Assembly: GCF_001902635.1 (NCBI RefSeq)
Contig: NZ_MJAO01000026.1
Coordinates: 1-64,000, forward strand
DNA from: Serratia marcescens
GTDB lineage: Bacteria > Pseudomonadota > Gammaproteobacteria > Enterobacterales > Enterobacteriaceae
DNA length: 64,000 bases
Reading direction: 5' to 3'
In this document: positions 50,878 through 58,519 of the stretch, one piece after another
Layout: each line of letters starts with the position of its first letter
How positions within the stretch are numbered: position 1 is the first letter of the stretch
Program-made: the position numbers and the translations under genes
Notes under the pieces: generated by a model
Databases searched by the model: none
Told to the model about the DNA's origin: nothing
What the model saw: the letters and a program-made list of their open reading frames with translations, nothing else

Positions 50878-51612
50878 ATGAAACGCACAAACGGGTTTGG
50901 CCCGCTGCTGCGAGCTTGCGCCGTCACCGGCGTGATGGCTTTAAGCGGCATGATTTTCTGGCAGGGGAATGTGTGGTCTCAGGGGGGAGAGGCGACGGCG
51001 GCAACGCTGCCCGCACCGACGATAGATGAGCCTGCAAATGCCTCGCACAGTGAAACTGCCATTTTCGCCGGTGGCTGCTTTTGGGGCGTACAGGGAGTTT
51101 TCCAGCATGTGAAAGGCGTGATCAGCGCTGTGTCAGGTTATGCCGGCGGTGCAGCGAAAACGGCGAACTATGACAGCGTCAGCACAGGATCTACCGGCCA
51201 TGCAGAATCTGTGGCGGTGACCTTTGATCCGACGCAGGTCTCCTATGGTGCGCTGTTGCAGATATTTTTCTCGGTTGTGCACGATCCCACCGAGCTTAAT
51301 CGGCAGGGGCCAGATACCGGCACCCAATACCGCTCGGCGATCTTCCCACAGAGCGCCGCCCAGCAGCAGGTCGCCAGCGCGTATATAGCCCAGTTGCAGG
51401 CAAGCCACAGTTTTGAACGGCCGCTGATGACCCGTATCGAAAGCAACGGTCGTTTCTACTCGGCGGAGGCGTATCACCAGAATTTTTTAACCGATCATCC
51501 CGACTCGCCTTATATTCGGATTAATGATCTGCCGAAGATCAAGCAGCTTGAGCAGAGTTTCCCGGTTCGCTATCGCGCCCAACCGGTGTTGGTTAACGTA
51601 AAGTCATTGTGA
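50878..51612 (+). CDS. msrA: Exported peptide-methionine (S)-S-oxide reductase (MsrA)
   Basis: A 244-residue MsrA with an N-terminal leader of about 42 residues (ACAVTGVMALSGMIFW hydrophobic core). The catalytic cysteine is C67 in FAGGCFWGVQ, and the conserved GYAGG and DPTELNRQGPDTGTQYRSA segments are present. It complements MsrB so that both sulfoxide epimers can be reduced. It starts 15 bases after the DipZ-like gene, after AGGGGGG, and closes the operon. Confidence 0.92.
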   Translation: MKRTNGFGPLLRACAVTGVMALSGMIFWQGNVWSQGGEATAATLPAPTIDEPANASHSETAIFAGGCFWGVQGVFQHVKGVISAVSGYAGGAAKTANYDSVSTGSTGHAESVAVTFDPTQVSYGALLQIFFSVVHDPTELNRQGPDTGTQYRSAIFPQSAAQQQVASAYIAQLQASHSFERPLMTRIESNGRFYSAEAYHQNFLTDHPDSPYIRINDLPKIKQLEQSFPVRYRAQPVLVNVKSL

Positions 51613-51741
51613 GGATCCGCAGCGGTACGCCGTTCTTCTATACTTGCGTACGACGAGTGGCCAGGATCATTTGCACGCTTGAAGCGTGAATAAAATACGG
51701 CCATAATCTGCCGTATCGGTAGCACCGAAACAAACATCGAA

Positions 51742-51866
51742 TTACCCGTCATACTTGAAGTTGCCTCTATGTTGGCTGCGTGCGTTCACCCCAGTCACTT
51801 ACTTGAGTAAGCTCCTGGGGATTCCCGCCCTGGCCGTCTTGATGCAACTCCAATTATCTAGGGTAT
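51742..51866. repeat. ERIC (IRU) element upstream of speB
   Basis: About 125 bases. It contains AGTAAGCTCCTGGGGATTC, the well-known ERIC1R primer core, with CATACTTGAAGTTGCCTC and CAATTATCTAGGGTAT at the ends. The best-preserved ERIC in the window. Confidence 0.9.
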
Positions 51867-51867
51867 C

Positions 51868-51912
51868 AATCCCTTTCTCGTCGGGCTAACGACGCGGGAG
51901 GGATTTTTTTTT
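51868..51912 (+). terminator. Terminator of the msr operon
   Basis: AATCCCT and AGGGATT pair across an inner stem (CGTCG/CGACG with loop GGCTAA) and are followed by eight to nine T residues. Confidence 0.75.
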
Positions 51913-51964
51913 GTAACGGCCCGGCGCTTGCGCTCGGCAACTTGTTGAACTACGAGGGTTTACT

Positions 51965-52885
51965 ATGAGCACCTTAGGCCATCAGTCCGATAATTCATTA
52001 GTGTCCAACGCCTTTGGTTTCCTGCGCTTTCCGCTGAACTTCATGCCTTACGACAGCGATGCAGAGTGGGTCATCACCGGCATTCCGTTTGACATGGCGA
52101 CCTCCGGTCGTGCCGGCGGCCGTCATGGCCCGGCGGCCATCCGTCAGGTGTCTACCAACCTGGCCTGGGAAGGTAACCGTTGGCCGTGGAGCTTCGATCT
52201 GCGCGATCGCCTGAACGTGGTTGACTGCGGCGACATCGTGTTCAACTTCGGCGACGCGCAGGACATGAGCGACAAGCTGCAGGCGCACGCGGAGAAACTG
52301 CTGAAGGCCGGCAAGCGCATGCTCTCGTTCGGCGGCGACCACTTCGTGACCCTGCCGCTGCTGCGCGCGCACGCCAAGCATTTCGGCAAGCTGGCGCTGG
52401 TGCACTTCGACGCCCATACCGATACCTATGCCAACGGCAGCAAGTTCGACCACGGCACCATGTTCTATCATGCCCCGAACGAAGGCCTGATCGATCCGCA
52501 CCACTCGGTGCAGATCGGTATTCGCACCGAGTTCGATCATGACAACGGCTTCACCGTGCTGGATGCCGCGCAGGTGAACGATCGCAGCGTGGACGACCTG
52601 CTGACCCAGATCAAAGGCATCGTCGGCGATATGCCGGTGTATCTGACCTTCGACATCGACTGCCTGGATCCGGCGTTCGCACCGGGCACCGGCACGCCGG
52701 TGATCGGCGGCCTGACTTCCGATCGTGCGCTGAAACTGGTGCGCGGCATGCAGTCGCTGAACATCGTCGGCATGGACGTGGTGGAAGTGGCGCCGGCCTA
52801 TGACCAGTCCGAGATCACCGCGCTGGCCGCGGCGACCCTGGGCCTGGAGATGCTATACCTGCAGGCGGCGAAGAAACACGCCTGA
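51965..52885 (+). CDS. speB: Agmatinase
   Basis: A 306-residue manganese ureohydrolase that converts agmatine to putrescine and urea. Metal-binding motifs are [13 protein letters not shown] and [16 protein letters not shown]. Length equals that of E. coli. It completes the arginine-agmatine-putrescine route that SpeA begins. In this genome it has its own terminator and, because the msr operon intervenes, probably its own promoter. Confidence 0.97.
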   Translation: MSTLGHQSDNSLVSNAFGFLRFPLNFMPYDSDAEWVITGIPFDMATSGRAGGRHGPAAIRQVSTNLAWEGNRWPWSFDLRDRLNVVDCGDIVFNFGDAQDMSDKLQAHAEKLLKAGKRMLSFGGDHFVTLPLLRAHAKHFGKLALVHFDAHTDTYANGSKFDHGTMFYHAPNEGLIDPHHSVQIGIRTEFDHDNGFTVLDAAQVNDRSVDDLLTQIKGIVGDMPVYLTFDIDCLDPAFAPGTGTPVIGGLTSDRALKLVRGMQSLNIVGMDVVEVAPAYDQSEITALAAATLGLEMLYLQAAKKHA

Positions 52886-52911
52886 CGCTTGGTCACTCAT
52901 CGCTGAAAGAG

Positions 52912-52944
52912 CGGCCCCCATCGTATTGGGGGCCGTTTTTTTTT
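52912..52944 (+). terminator. Terminator of speB
   Basis: CGGCCCCCA-TCGTAT-TGGGGGCCG followed by nine T residues, 26 bases after the speB stop. Confidence 0.95.
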
Positions 52945-53064
52945 GCCCCGGGCCGCTTGTTTGACGCCTTTCGCCGTCCCTTTTCAGCCGGTTGCAACGC
53001 CTTTGCGCAAGCCTGCGCAGAAATGAAATTGAGCCAGGAAAAGGGAACCGGAATAGCGGGGAGA

Positions 53065-53232
53065 ATGAATATACTGCGTGCGGGTGCTCTGGATCTTTGT
53101 ATCTGGAGCCTGCGTGAAAGGTACAAAGAGAAAAGCCCCGAGTCGATATCCATCAACCCGAGGCCAACTCTAACGCCAGACAACGTTAAGTTAGCCTCTT
53201 ACCCGCCGCGAGGCAAGGAGAAGAAGGCATGA
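53065..53232 (+). CDS. Mok-like leader frame of hok/sok locus 2
   Basis: A 55-codon frame almost the same as in locus 1 (differences at L13I, P16L, S17R and R38P). Its stop overlaps the hok ATG as ATGA. As in locus 1, the ATG at 53065 overlaps the predicted -10 (TATACT at 53070-53075), so the true start on the mRNA is uncertain. The reading frame is open in both copies, as expected if its translation matters. Confidence 0.45.
   Translation: MNILRAGALDLCIWSLRERYKEKSPESISINPRPTLTPDNVKLASYPPRGKEKKA
53125..53182 (-). ncRNA. Sok-type antisense RNA, locus 2
   Basis: Minus-strand promoter elements TTGCCT and TAACTT (53193-53188) with 17-base spacing are identical to locus 1. The 13-pair terminator stem lies at 53135-53164, with the T-rich tail to 53125. 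The two Sok RNAs differ at only a few bases near the 5' end (the plus strand is AACGCCAGACAAC here against AACGCGTGACAAC in locus 1), so each could probably also silence the other locus. Confidence 0.72.
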
Positions 53233-53384
53233 TGCCGAACAAACGGAGCCTGTTAAAATTGGTGGTTATTTGTGCCACGGTAATATCACTGGTATGGATA
53301 ACTCGCAGCACGCTGTGTGAGCTGCGGATCCGATCGGGCAACACGGAGGTTGCGGCCATTTTGGCTTACGAATCCGAACGGTAA
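53229..53384 (+). CDS. Hok-family type I toxin, locus 2
   Basis: A 51-residue toxin that differs from the locus 1 protein at only three positions: Ala to Val in the membrane segment (ISLVWI), Thr to Asn in RSGNTE, and Gly to Glu before the final Arg (YESER). The membrane segment, LCELRIRSG and EVAAILAYES are intact, as are the ribosome site AAGGAG and the ATGA overlap. No frameshift or stop is seen, so both copies look functional. Confidence 0.9.
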   Translation: MMPNKRSLLKLVVICATVISLVWITRSTLCELRIRSGNTEVAAILAYESER

Positions 53385-53494
53385 GGCAACCCGGCGACGG
53401 GGGATGTCCCCCGTCTGCTGATTGTTGGCGTCCAGATCCATGAGCACCCTCTCAACGCTTTCGGTTTTCCGCCGCACAGGACAGGGAAACGGGT

Positions 53495-54736
53495 TTATGC
53501 CTGCTTCACCTGCCGTGTCAGCAGCATGCGGCCAAACAGCGCGCCGCCCGCCAGCAGCGTCAGCAGCTGTGAGGCGATCAGCACCGCAAAGCCCGAAGAC
53601 ACCTTGCCCTGGCTGGCCATCACCATGCCCATCGCCATCGGCACAAATGCCGAGAACAGATTGCCGATGCCGTTGATCAGCCCATAGGCGCTGCCGACCG
53701 CCTCCGGCCGCGCATAATGTTGCAGCAGGGTAGGGATCGCCGCGCCCTGCGCGCCCCAACAGGCATTGGCCGCCAGCAGGAAGAAGGCGATCCAGCCAAG
53801 CTGATGGCTGTTCATCACGCCATAGATGCACAGCGCGGTCGCTGCGCCGCCGCAGACGAAGATCAGCGGCGCTTGATAAGGGCGGATACGATCGAGCAAC
53901 ACGCCGCCGAGGTATTTGGAGGCGATGCTGACGATGAAAGGCAGCGCGGCCATCCAGCCCATCTGCTTGATGGAGAACCCCTTTTCATCGGTCAGATACG
54001 CCGGCAACCAGGCGCTGGAGCCCCACAGATAGCTGAGCGTGGCGATCTCGATCAGCAGGATCCAGCCGAGCATCGGCGTGCGCCAGGCCAGCGCAAAGGT
54101 ATGCCAGACGCGGCTCAGCACCGGTTGCGGATCGGCGGGGCGTGAAGATGAAGATAAGGCGAGGGGATGAACGAACTGCTGCACCAGCGCCAGCCCCAGC
54201 AGCAGGTTGAGCAGCGCCAGCAGGTGAAACGACATAGCCCAACCGAAGTGCGCCATCAGAAAACTCACCAGCGGAAAGCCGAGTACCAGCCCCAATGAAA
54301 CGCCCAACGCGCTCAGCGCGTTGGGCTTGCCGCGCTCGTCGGCGGCGAAGTGATCGCTGATGTACATGGTCTTCAGCGAGAACAGCGGCCCTTCACTGAC
54401 GCCAAGCAGTGCGCGCACCACGCACAGCATCATCAGCGATCCCGCCAGCGGCGAGGCGGCGGTGAGCAGCGCCCACAGCACCACGCTCAGCGTCAGCGCA
54501 CGGCGATAACCCATCAGCGTTTCCAGAAACGGCGTCAGCAACATGGCGGACAGGCCGTAGCCGAGCAAAAACACCGTCATCAGCGTGCCCTGGTGAGCAC
54601 GGTTGCCGCCGAGTTGGAAGTGTTGCAGGAACTCGGGATTGACCAACATCACGGCGATATTGACCCGATCTGCATAGGCGATAACGATCAGAAACAGCAG
54701 GGCGATCACCCCAAACCAGCGTTGACGTTGTTGCAC
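53495..54736 (-). CDS. MFS transporter, anion:cation symporter family
   Basis: A 413-residue major facilitator with about twelve helices. The family signature near the first helix, YADRVNIAVML, and the helix 4-5 segment RALLGVSEGPLF place it in the anion:cation symporter group, which takes up organic anions such as aromatic acids, glucarate and phthalate. It is divergent from the Rieske oxygenase operon and resembles the second MFS gene at 60693. It may import the substrate of that pathway. The substrate cannot be named from sequence. Confidence 0.85.
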   Translation of the reverse strand: MQQRQRWFGVIALLFLIVIAYADRVNIAVMLVNPEFLQHFQLGGNRAHQGTLMTVFLLGYGLSAMLLTPFLETLMGYRRALTLSVVLWALLTAASPLAGSLMMLCVVRALLGVSEGPLFSLKTMYISDHFAADERGKPNALSALGVSLGLVLGFPLVSFLMAHFGWAMSFHLLALLNLLLGLALVQQFVHPLALSSSSRPADPQPVLSRVWHTFALAWRTPMLGWILLIEIATLSYLWGSSAWLPAYLTDEKGFSIKQMGWMAALPFIVSIASKYLGGVLLDRIRPYQAPLIFVCGGAATALCIYGVMNSHQLGWIAFFLLAANACWGAQGAAIPTLLQHYARPEAVGSAYGLINGIGNLFSAFVPMAMGMVMASQGKVSSGFAVLIASQLLTLLAGGALFGRMLLTRQVKQA

Positions 54737-55044
54737 GGTGCGTTCCTCAGTGCGAGCGGTTGACGAATTCAGGCAGCAGCAAACTTATCCGCGGATCCCA
54801 TATGGCTGAAGCGCGGTGATGGGGCTGATTTGTGTAAATTTATTGTTATCAAATAGGGTGTGAAAAACAGTGAGAAAACACTTTTACGCGCAATACGTCG
54901 CCGGGATCAACGCATTTTTTGCCATAAATTAGTGGGAGAGCGCACAACTGACATAGGTTTTTCATATCGGTGCACTATTTCGTGATCCTTTCCACATTTG
55001 TCATTTTTAAACAACCTTTCATTAACATTTGCCGTTCCGCTCGC

Positions 55045-55072
55045 TTGACGAAAGTTTCACCAGACTTATAGT
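55045..55072 (+). promoter_or_regulatory. Predicted promoter of the Rieske operon
   Basis: TTGACG (55045-55050) and TATAGT (55067-55072) with 16 bases between, close to sigma-70 consensus. GAAAGTTTC at 55050-55058 lies inside the spacer and resembles the operator half-sites further downstream. Confidence 0.65.
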
Positions 55073-55087
55073 GGCTGTATTAAATAA

Positions 55088-55111
55088 GAAACTGAGTTTC
55101 ATATATGAAAC
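55088..55111. promoter_or_regulatory. Iterated GAAAC/GTTTC operator candidate
   Basis: GAAAC-TGA-GTTTC-ATATAT-GAAAC contains two overlapping palindromes, including the perfect 16-base GTTTCATATATGAAAC at 55096-55111. It lies downstream of the predicted start site and 22 bases before the first ATG. The IclR protein encoded in the operon is the obvious candidate to bind it. Confidence 0.6.
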
Positions 55112-55133
55112 AATCAGATAGAGGATAAAAGCA

Positions 55134-55451
55134 ATGAGCTGGAAGAATGTGTGCGAAGTGTCTCAGGTGAAAGAAGATTTTCCTTTCTCCGCCAAAGTGG
55201 AAGGAAAAGAGGTCGGCGTTTATCTGGTCGACGGTAGCTACTACGCGCTGGAAGACGTCTGTCCACATGCTTATGCCTTGCTCAGCCAGGGGTTTGTAGA
55301 TGACGGCAAGGTTGAGTGCCCGCTGCATGAAGCGCTGTTTGACGTGCGCACCGGCCAATGCCTGCGCGAGCCGGGCGGCCGCGATCTGCAAACCTACCCC
55401 ACCCGGGTGGTCGACAACCAAATCCAGATCACCTTTATCGCGGAGGAGTAA
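55134..55451 (+). CDS. Rieske-type [2Fe-2S] ferredoxin
   Basis: A 105-residue electron carrier. Cluster ligands are C43 and H45 (VCPHAYA) and C62 and H65 (ECPLHEA), spaced as in dioxygenase ferredoxins such as BphF. It should pass electrons from the FAD reductase at 59458 to the Rieske oxygenase at 55783. It is the first gene of the operon. NirD-like proteins are a less likely alternative because of the neighbours. Confidence 0.92.
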   Translation: MSWKNVCEVSQVKEDFPFSAKVEGKEVGVYLVDGSYYALEDVCPHAYALLSQGFVDDGKVECPLHEALFDVRTGQCLREPGGRDLQTYPTRVVDNQIQITFIAEE

Positions 55452-55453
55452 TC

Positions 55454-55762
55454 ATGCAGCACATCACCGATTTCAATCCCTGGCTGCCGGACACCCAACA
55501 GGTGACACCGGCCCGCGAAGGCGGCAACGGTCAAATCCATCAGCCGGGCCAGTTCCGCAATGTCATCTGGCAAAACCGCGCCCGTGTGCCGGACGGTTTC
55601 GAAACCGCGCTGGTGGCGGCGCTGGAAACGATCTTCGAGCAGGGGGCGGAAGAGCTGGAGCAGATCGTCAGCGCCTTGAATCAGCGCCGTCTGTTCGATC
55701 GCAGCGGCCAACCGTGGAATGAGGCGACGTTCCGCGAATTCCTTCACGTTAACGGTTTCTGA
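55454..55762 (+). CDS. Small conserved-looking protein of unknown function
   Basis: A 102-residue soluble protein placed between the ferredoxin and the oxygenase, two bases after the ferredoxin stop. It has no signal peptide or membrane segment. A helical middle (GFETALVAALETIFEQGAEE) and a C-terminal half (ALNQRRLFDRSGQPWNEATF) reminiscent of a helix-turn-helix of recombinase type are visible. The short length and place in the operon fit an accessory or small subunit, but it does not look like the usual beta subunit of Rieske oxygenases. Function not assigned. Confidence 0.75.
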   Translation: MQHITDFNPWLPDTQQVTPAREGGNGQIHQPGQFRNVIWQNRARVPDGFETALVAALETIFEQGAEELEQIVSALNQRRLFDRSGQPWNEATFREFLHVNGF

Positions 55763-55782
55763 GCCACATCCGGGAGAAGACA

Positions 55783-56826
55783 ATGACAGCAAACACAACA
55801 TCCTCCGAACAGAGCTTGCAGGACTATCTTGACCAGGGGCTACGCGGCATGTGGTATCCGGTGCTGGCCAGCTGGGAAGTGGGCAACAACCCGGTCGGCA
55901 TCACCCGTCTGGAGCAGCAAATCGTGGTGTGGCGCGACGGTGAAGGCCAGATCCACGCGCTGGAAGACCGCTGCCCGCACCGTGGCGCACGGCTTTCCAT
56001 GGGGTGGAATCTCGGCGATCGCATTGCTTGCTGGTATCACGGGGTGGAAGTCGGCGGCGACGGTACGGTAAAAGACGTGCCGGCAGTGGATCGCTGCCCG
56101 CTGGTGGGGCAAAAATGCCTGCGTTCTTACCCGGCCAAAGAAGCCTATGGCGCGGTGTTCCTCTATTTCGGCGTGACGGCGGATGAAGCGCCGGCGGAGC
56201 TGACCTTCCCGCAAGAGCTGGCGGATGAAGCGTCGTACAGCAACTTCCTGTGCACCGCCAGCTGGAACTGCAACTACCAGTACGCATTGGAAAACGTGAT
56301 GGATCCGATGCACGGCACCTACCTGCACTCCTCCTCGCACTCGATGGCGGAAGGGGATCGCAAGGCGGATATGGGGCTGGAGCCGACCGACAGCGGGTTT
56401 ATCTTCAAGAAAAACGGCCAGATCGGCGTCAACTTCGACTGGGTGGAGTTCGGCAACAGCGGCGCGTATTGGATGCGTCTGTCGATCCCATACAAGAAGC
56501 GTTTCGGGCCAGGCGGTCACTTCTGGATCGTCGGCATGGTGGTGCCGGAAGACAAGGATCACTGCCGGGTGTTCTTCTGGCGTATCCGCAAGGTGAAAGA
56601 CTGGCAGCGCGACATGTGGCGCTTTATGTACCGCAATCGTCTGGAATCGCTGCATTGGGACGTGCTCGAGCAGGATCGCATCGTGCTTGAAAACATGGCA
56701 CCTAACGCCCGCGGCCGCGAATATCTGTACCAGCACGACGTCGGTCTTTCTCGCCTGCGCCGCCTGATGCAGAAAGAAGCGCAGAAACAGCTGGCGACGC
56801 TGCGTGAGCGGGAGGCGGCGCAGTGA
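55783..56826 (+). CDS. Rieske non-heme iron oxygenase, alpha subunit
   Basis: A 347-residue ring-hydroxylating oxygenase. The Rieske cluster ligands are C64/H66 (RCPHRG) and C83/H86 (CWYHG). The catalytic iron site fits D174, H177 and H182 in NVMDPMHGTYLH. No beta subunit gene follows, so it is probably an alpha-only oxygenase of the kind that uses a separate ferredoxin and reductase. It would start attack on an aromatic ring, or remove a methyl or ether group. Substrate unknown. The next gene overlaps it by four bases. Confidence 0.92.
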   Translation: MTANTTSSEQSLQDYLDQGLRGMWYPVLASWEVGNNPVGITRLEQQIVVWRDGEGQIHALEDRCPHRGARLSMGWNLGDRIACWYHGVEVGGDGTVKDVPAVDRCPLVGQKCLRSYPAKEAYGAVFLYFGVTADEAPAELTFPQELADEASYSNFLCTASWNCNYQYALENVMDPMHGTYLHSSSHSMAEGDRKADMGLEPTDSGFIFKKNGQIGVNFDWVEFGNSGAYWMRLSIPYKKRFGPGGHFWIVGMVVPEDKDHCRVFFWRIRKVKDWQRDMWRFMYRNRLESLHWDVLEQDRIVLENMAPNARGREYLYQHDVGLSRLRRLMQKEAQKQLATLREREAAQ

Positions 56827-57578
56827 ACGGCCTGTTGAACGGCAAACGCATCGTGGTCACCGGTGCGGCGCGCGGCCTGGGCTACAGCTTTGCCGCCGCC
56901 ATCGCCGCCGCCGGCGCGCAGGTGGTGATGTGCGATATTTTGGCGGATGAGCTGGTGGCGAGCGGCGCCGCGCTGCGCGAGCAGGGTGCTCGGGTGGAAA
57001 CGCAGACCATCGATCTGGCATCACCGGATTCGATCCGCTCGGCGTTCGAAAAGATCGCCGCAGGCGGCGGGATCGACGGGCTGGTGAACAACGCGGCGCT
57101 GGCGACCGGCGTCGGCGGCAAAACCATGATGGAATACGATATCGATCTGTGGGATCGGGTGATGCAGGTCAACGTGCGCGGTACCTGGCTGGTGAGCCAG
57201 GCGGCGGTGCCGCTGTTGGCGCGCAACCCGCACGCCAAGATAGTCAACGTGGCGTCGGACACCGCGCTGTGGGGCGCGCCGCGCCTGATGGCCTATGTCG
57301 CCAGCAAAGGCGCGCTGATCGCGATGACCCGATCGATGGCGCGCGAGCTGGGCCCGCAGGGCATCTGCGTCAACGCCATCGCGCCGGGCCTGACGCGGGT
57401 GGAAGCCACCGAGTATGTGCCCGCCGAGCGCCATCAGCTGTACGAGCAGGGGCGCGCGCTGGCCGGGGCGCAGCACCCGGACGATGTGAATGGGACGGTG
57501 CTTTATCTGCTGTCGTCGCTGGCGGATTTCGTCACCGGCCAACTGCTGCCGGTCAACGGCGGTTTCGTATTCAACTGA
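56823..57578 (+). CDS. SDR family NAD(P)-dependent dehydrogenase
   Basis: A 251-residue short-chain dehydrogenase with the glycine motif TGAARGLG, NNA at NNAALA, the catalytic Ser region NVASDTALWG and YVASK with the catalytic Tyr and Lys. It starts with GTG overlapping the oxygenase stop (GTGA). From its place after the oxygenase it may oxidise a cis-dihydrodiol to a catechol. Other alcohol substrates are possible. Confidence 0.9.
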   Translation: MNGLLNGKRIVVTGAARGLGYSFAAAIAAAGAQVVMCDILADELVASGAALREQGARVETQTIDLASPDSIRSAFEKIAAGGGIDGLVNNAALATGVGGKTMMEYDIDLWDRVMQVNVRGTWLVSQAAVPLLARNPHAKIVNVASDTALWGAPRLMAYVASKGALIAMTRSMARELGPQGICVNAIAPGLTRVEATEYVPAERHQLYEQGRALAGAQHPDDVNGTVLYLLSSLADFVTGQLLPVNGGFVFN

Positions 57579-57615
57579 CGGCCCGCAGGGCAGGCGCAGA
57601 GCGCAGGAGCGAGAG

Positions 57616-58410
57616 ATGGCGGATGAGCAAGCATGTAAGTATCTGATCCCGGGACTGGATCGCGGGTTGCAGTTGCTGCTGGCGTTTGGCGAGCAGCATA
57701 AGGAAATGACCTTCGCCGAGTTGCATCGCCTGGTCGATATGCCGAAGGCCACTGCTTACCGCGTGGTGCAGACGCTCGAGCACCTGGGCTTCCTGGAGCG
57801 CAATCCGCGCACCAACACCTTTGCGCTCGGTATCAAGGTGCTGCGCCTCGGCTTCGAATACATCGCGTCGCTGGACGTGGCGCAGGCCGGCCAGCCGGTG
57901 ATCGAGCAGCTGCGCGATCGCAGCCAGTGCAGCAGCCATCTGGCGATCCGCGACGGTCGCGACGTGATCTACATCGCTCGCGTCAGCGCCGCCGGTTCGC
58001 AGATCAATCAGGTCAGCGTCGGCACCCGTTTGCCGGTGCATCAGACCTCGCTCGGCCGCATGCTGTTGACCAGCGCTACCCGCAGCGAGTTCGAACAGCT
58101 TTATCCGGACGCGCAGCTGCCGGGCAATACGCCAGGCACCCCGGCGGATCGCGAAACGCTGTGGCAGATGGTGCAGCAAGACAAAGCGCGCGGCTATGTG
58201 ATCGGCGAATCGTTCTTCCGCCACGGCATCTCCTCGATCGTCTACCCGATCTTCAACCGCGAGCAGCGGGTCGAGGCGGTGGTCAGCATCATGGTGCCGT
58301 CCGATGAGATCCCGAAAACGGATCGCGAGCGGCTGCGCATGGAAGTGCGCGACGCGGCGGAGAAAATTTCCGGCTTCCTCGGCGCGCCGCCGCAGGCCAA
58401 CGTCGGCTAA
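57616..58410 (+). CDS. IclR-family transcriptional regulator
   Basis: A 264-residue regulator. The N-terminal winged helix (about 12-75) includes MTFAELHRLVDMPKATAYRV, and the C-terminal ligand domain includes LPVHQTSLGRMLL and SSIVYPIFN. IclR proteins often control aromatic catabolism (PcaU, PobR, MhpR). It lies inside the operon, so it probably controls its own expression, with the GAAAC/GTTTC sites upstream as a candidate operator. The ATG at 57616 follows GGAGCGAGAG; the frame is open further upstream but has no family match there. Confidence 0.92.
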   Translation: MADEQACKYLIPGLDRGLQLLLAFGEQHKEMTFAELHRLVDMPKATAYRVVQTLEHLGFLERNPRTNTFALGIKVLRLGFEYIASLDVAQAGQPVIEQLRDRSQCSSHLAIRDGRDVIYIARVSAAGSQINQVSVGTRLPVHQTSLGRMLLTSATRSEFEQLYPDAQLPGNTPGTPADRETLWQMVQQDKARGYVIGESFFRHGISSIVYPIFNREQRVEAVVSIMVPSDEIPKTDRERLRMEVRDAAEKISGFLGAPPQANVG

Positions 58411-58519
58411 CCGACAGGACCGACTCTTTTACTCAGGCAGGGATAAGGCCCGTAGCAAACAGGGGCCGGGGTTCGATCATGCCTGAAAACCGTATGCAGC
58501 GAGAACGTGAGGCTGAAAA

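Larger units (their letters stand above)
51613..51964. other. msrA-speB intergenic region
   Basis: About 350 bases holding an ERIC element, a terminator for the msr operon and the speB leader with GAGGG before the ATG. No coding frame with support. Confidence 0.7.
53065..53449 (+). repeat. Direct repeat copy 2: whole hok/sok locus
   Basis: Matches 43811-44196. The 5' arm GGGTGCTCTGGATC (53082-53095) pairs with the 3' arm GATCCATGAGCACCC (53435-53449). The hairpin after the hok stop is GACGGGGGA-TG-TCCCCCGTC here, against GGCGGGGGC-TTG-GCCTCCGCC in copy 1, so base changes on one side are matched on the other. Confidence 0.88.
54737..55133. other. Divergent control region of the catabolic cluster
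   Basis: About 400 bases, more AT-rich than the neighbouring genes. It holds the predicted operon promoter (55045-55072) and GAAAC/GTTTC half-sites. The side facing the MFS gene was not resolved into promoter elements. Confidence 0.7.
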
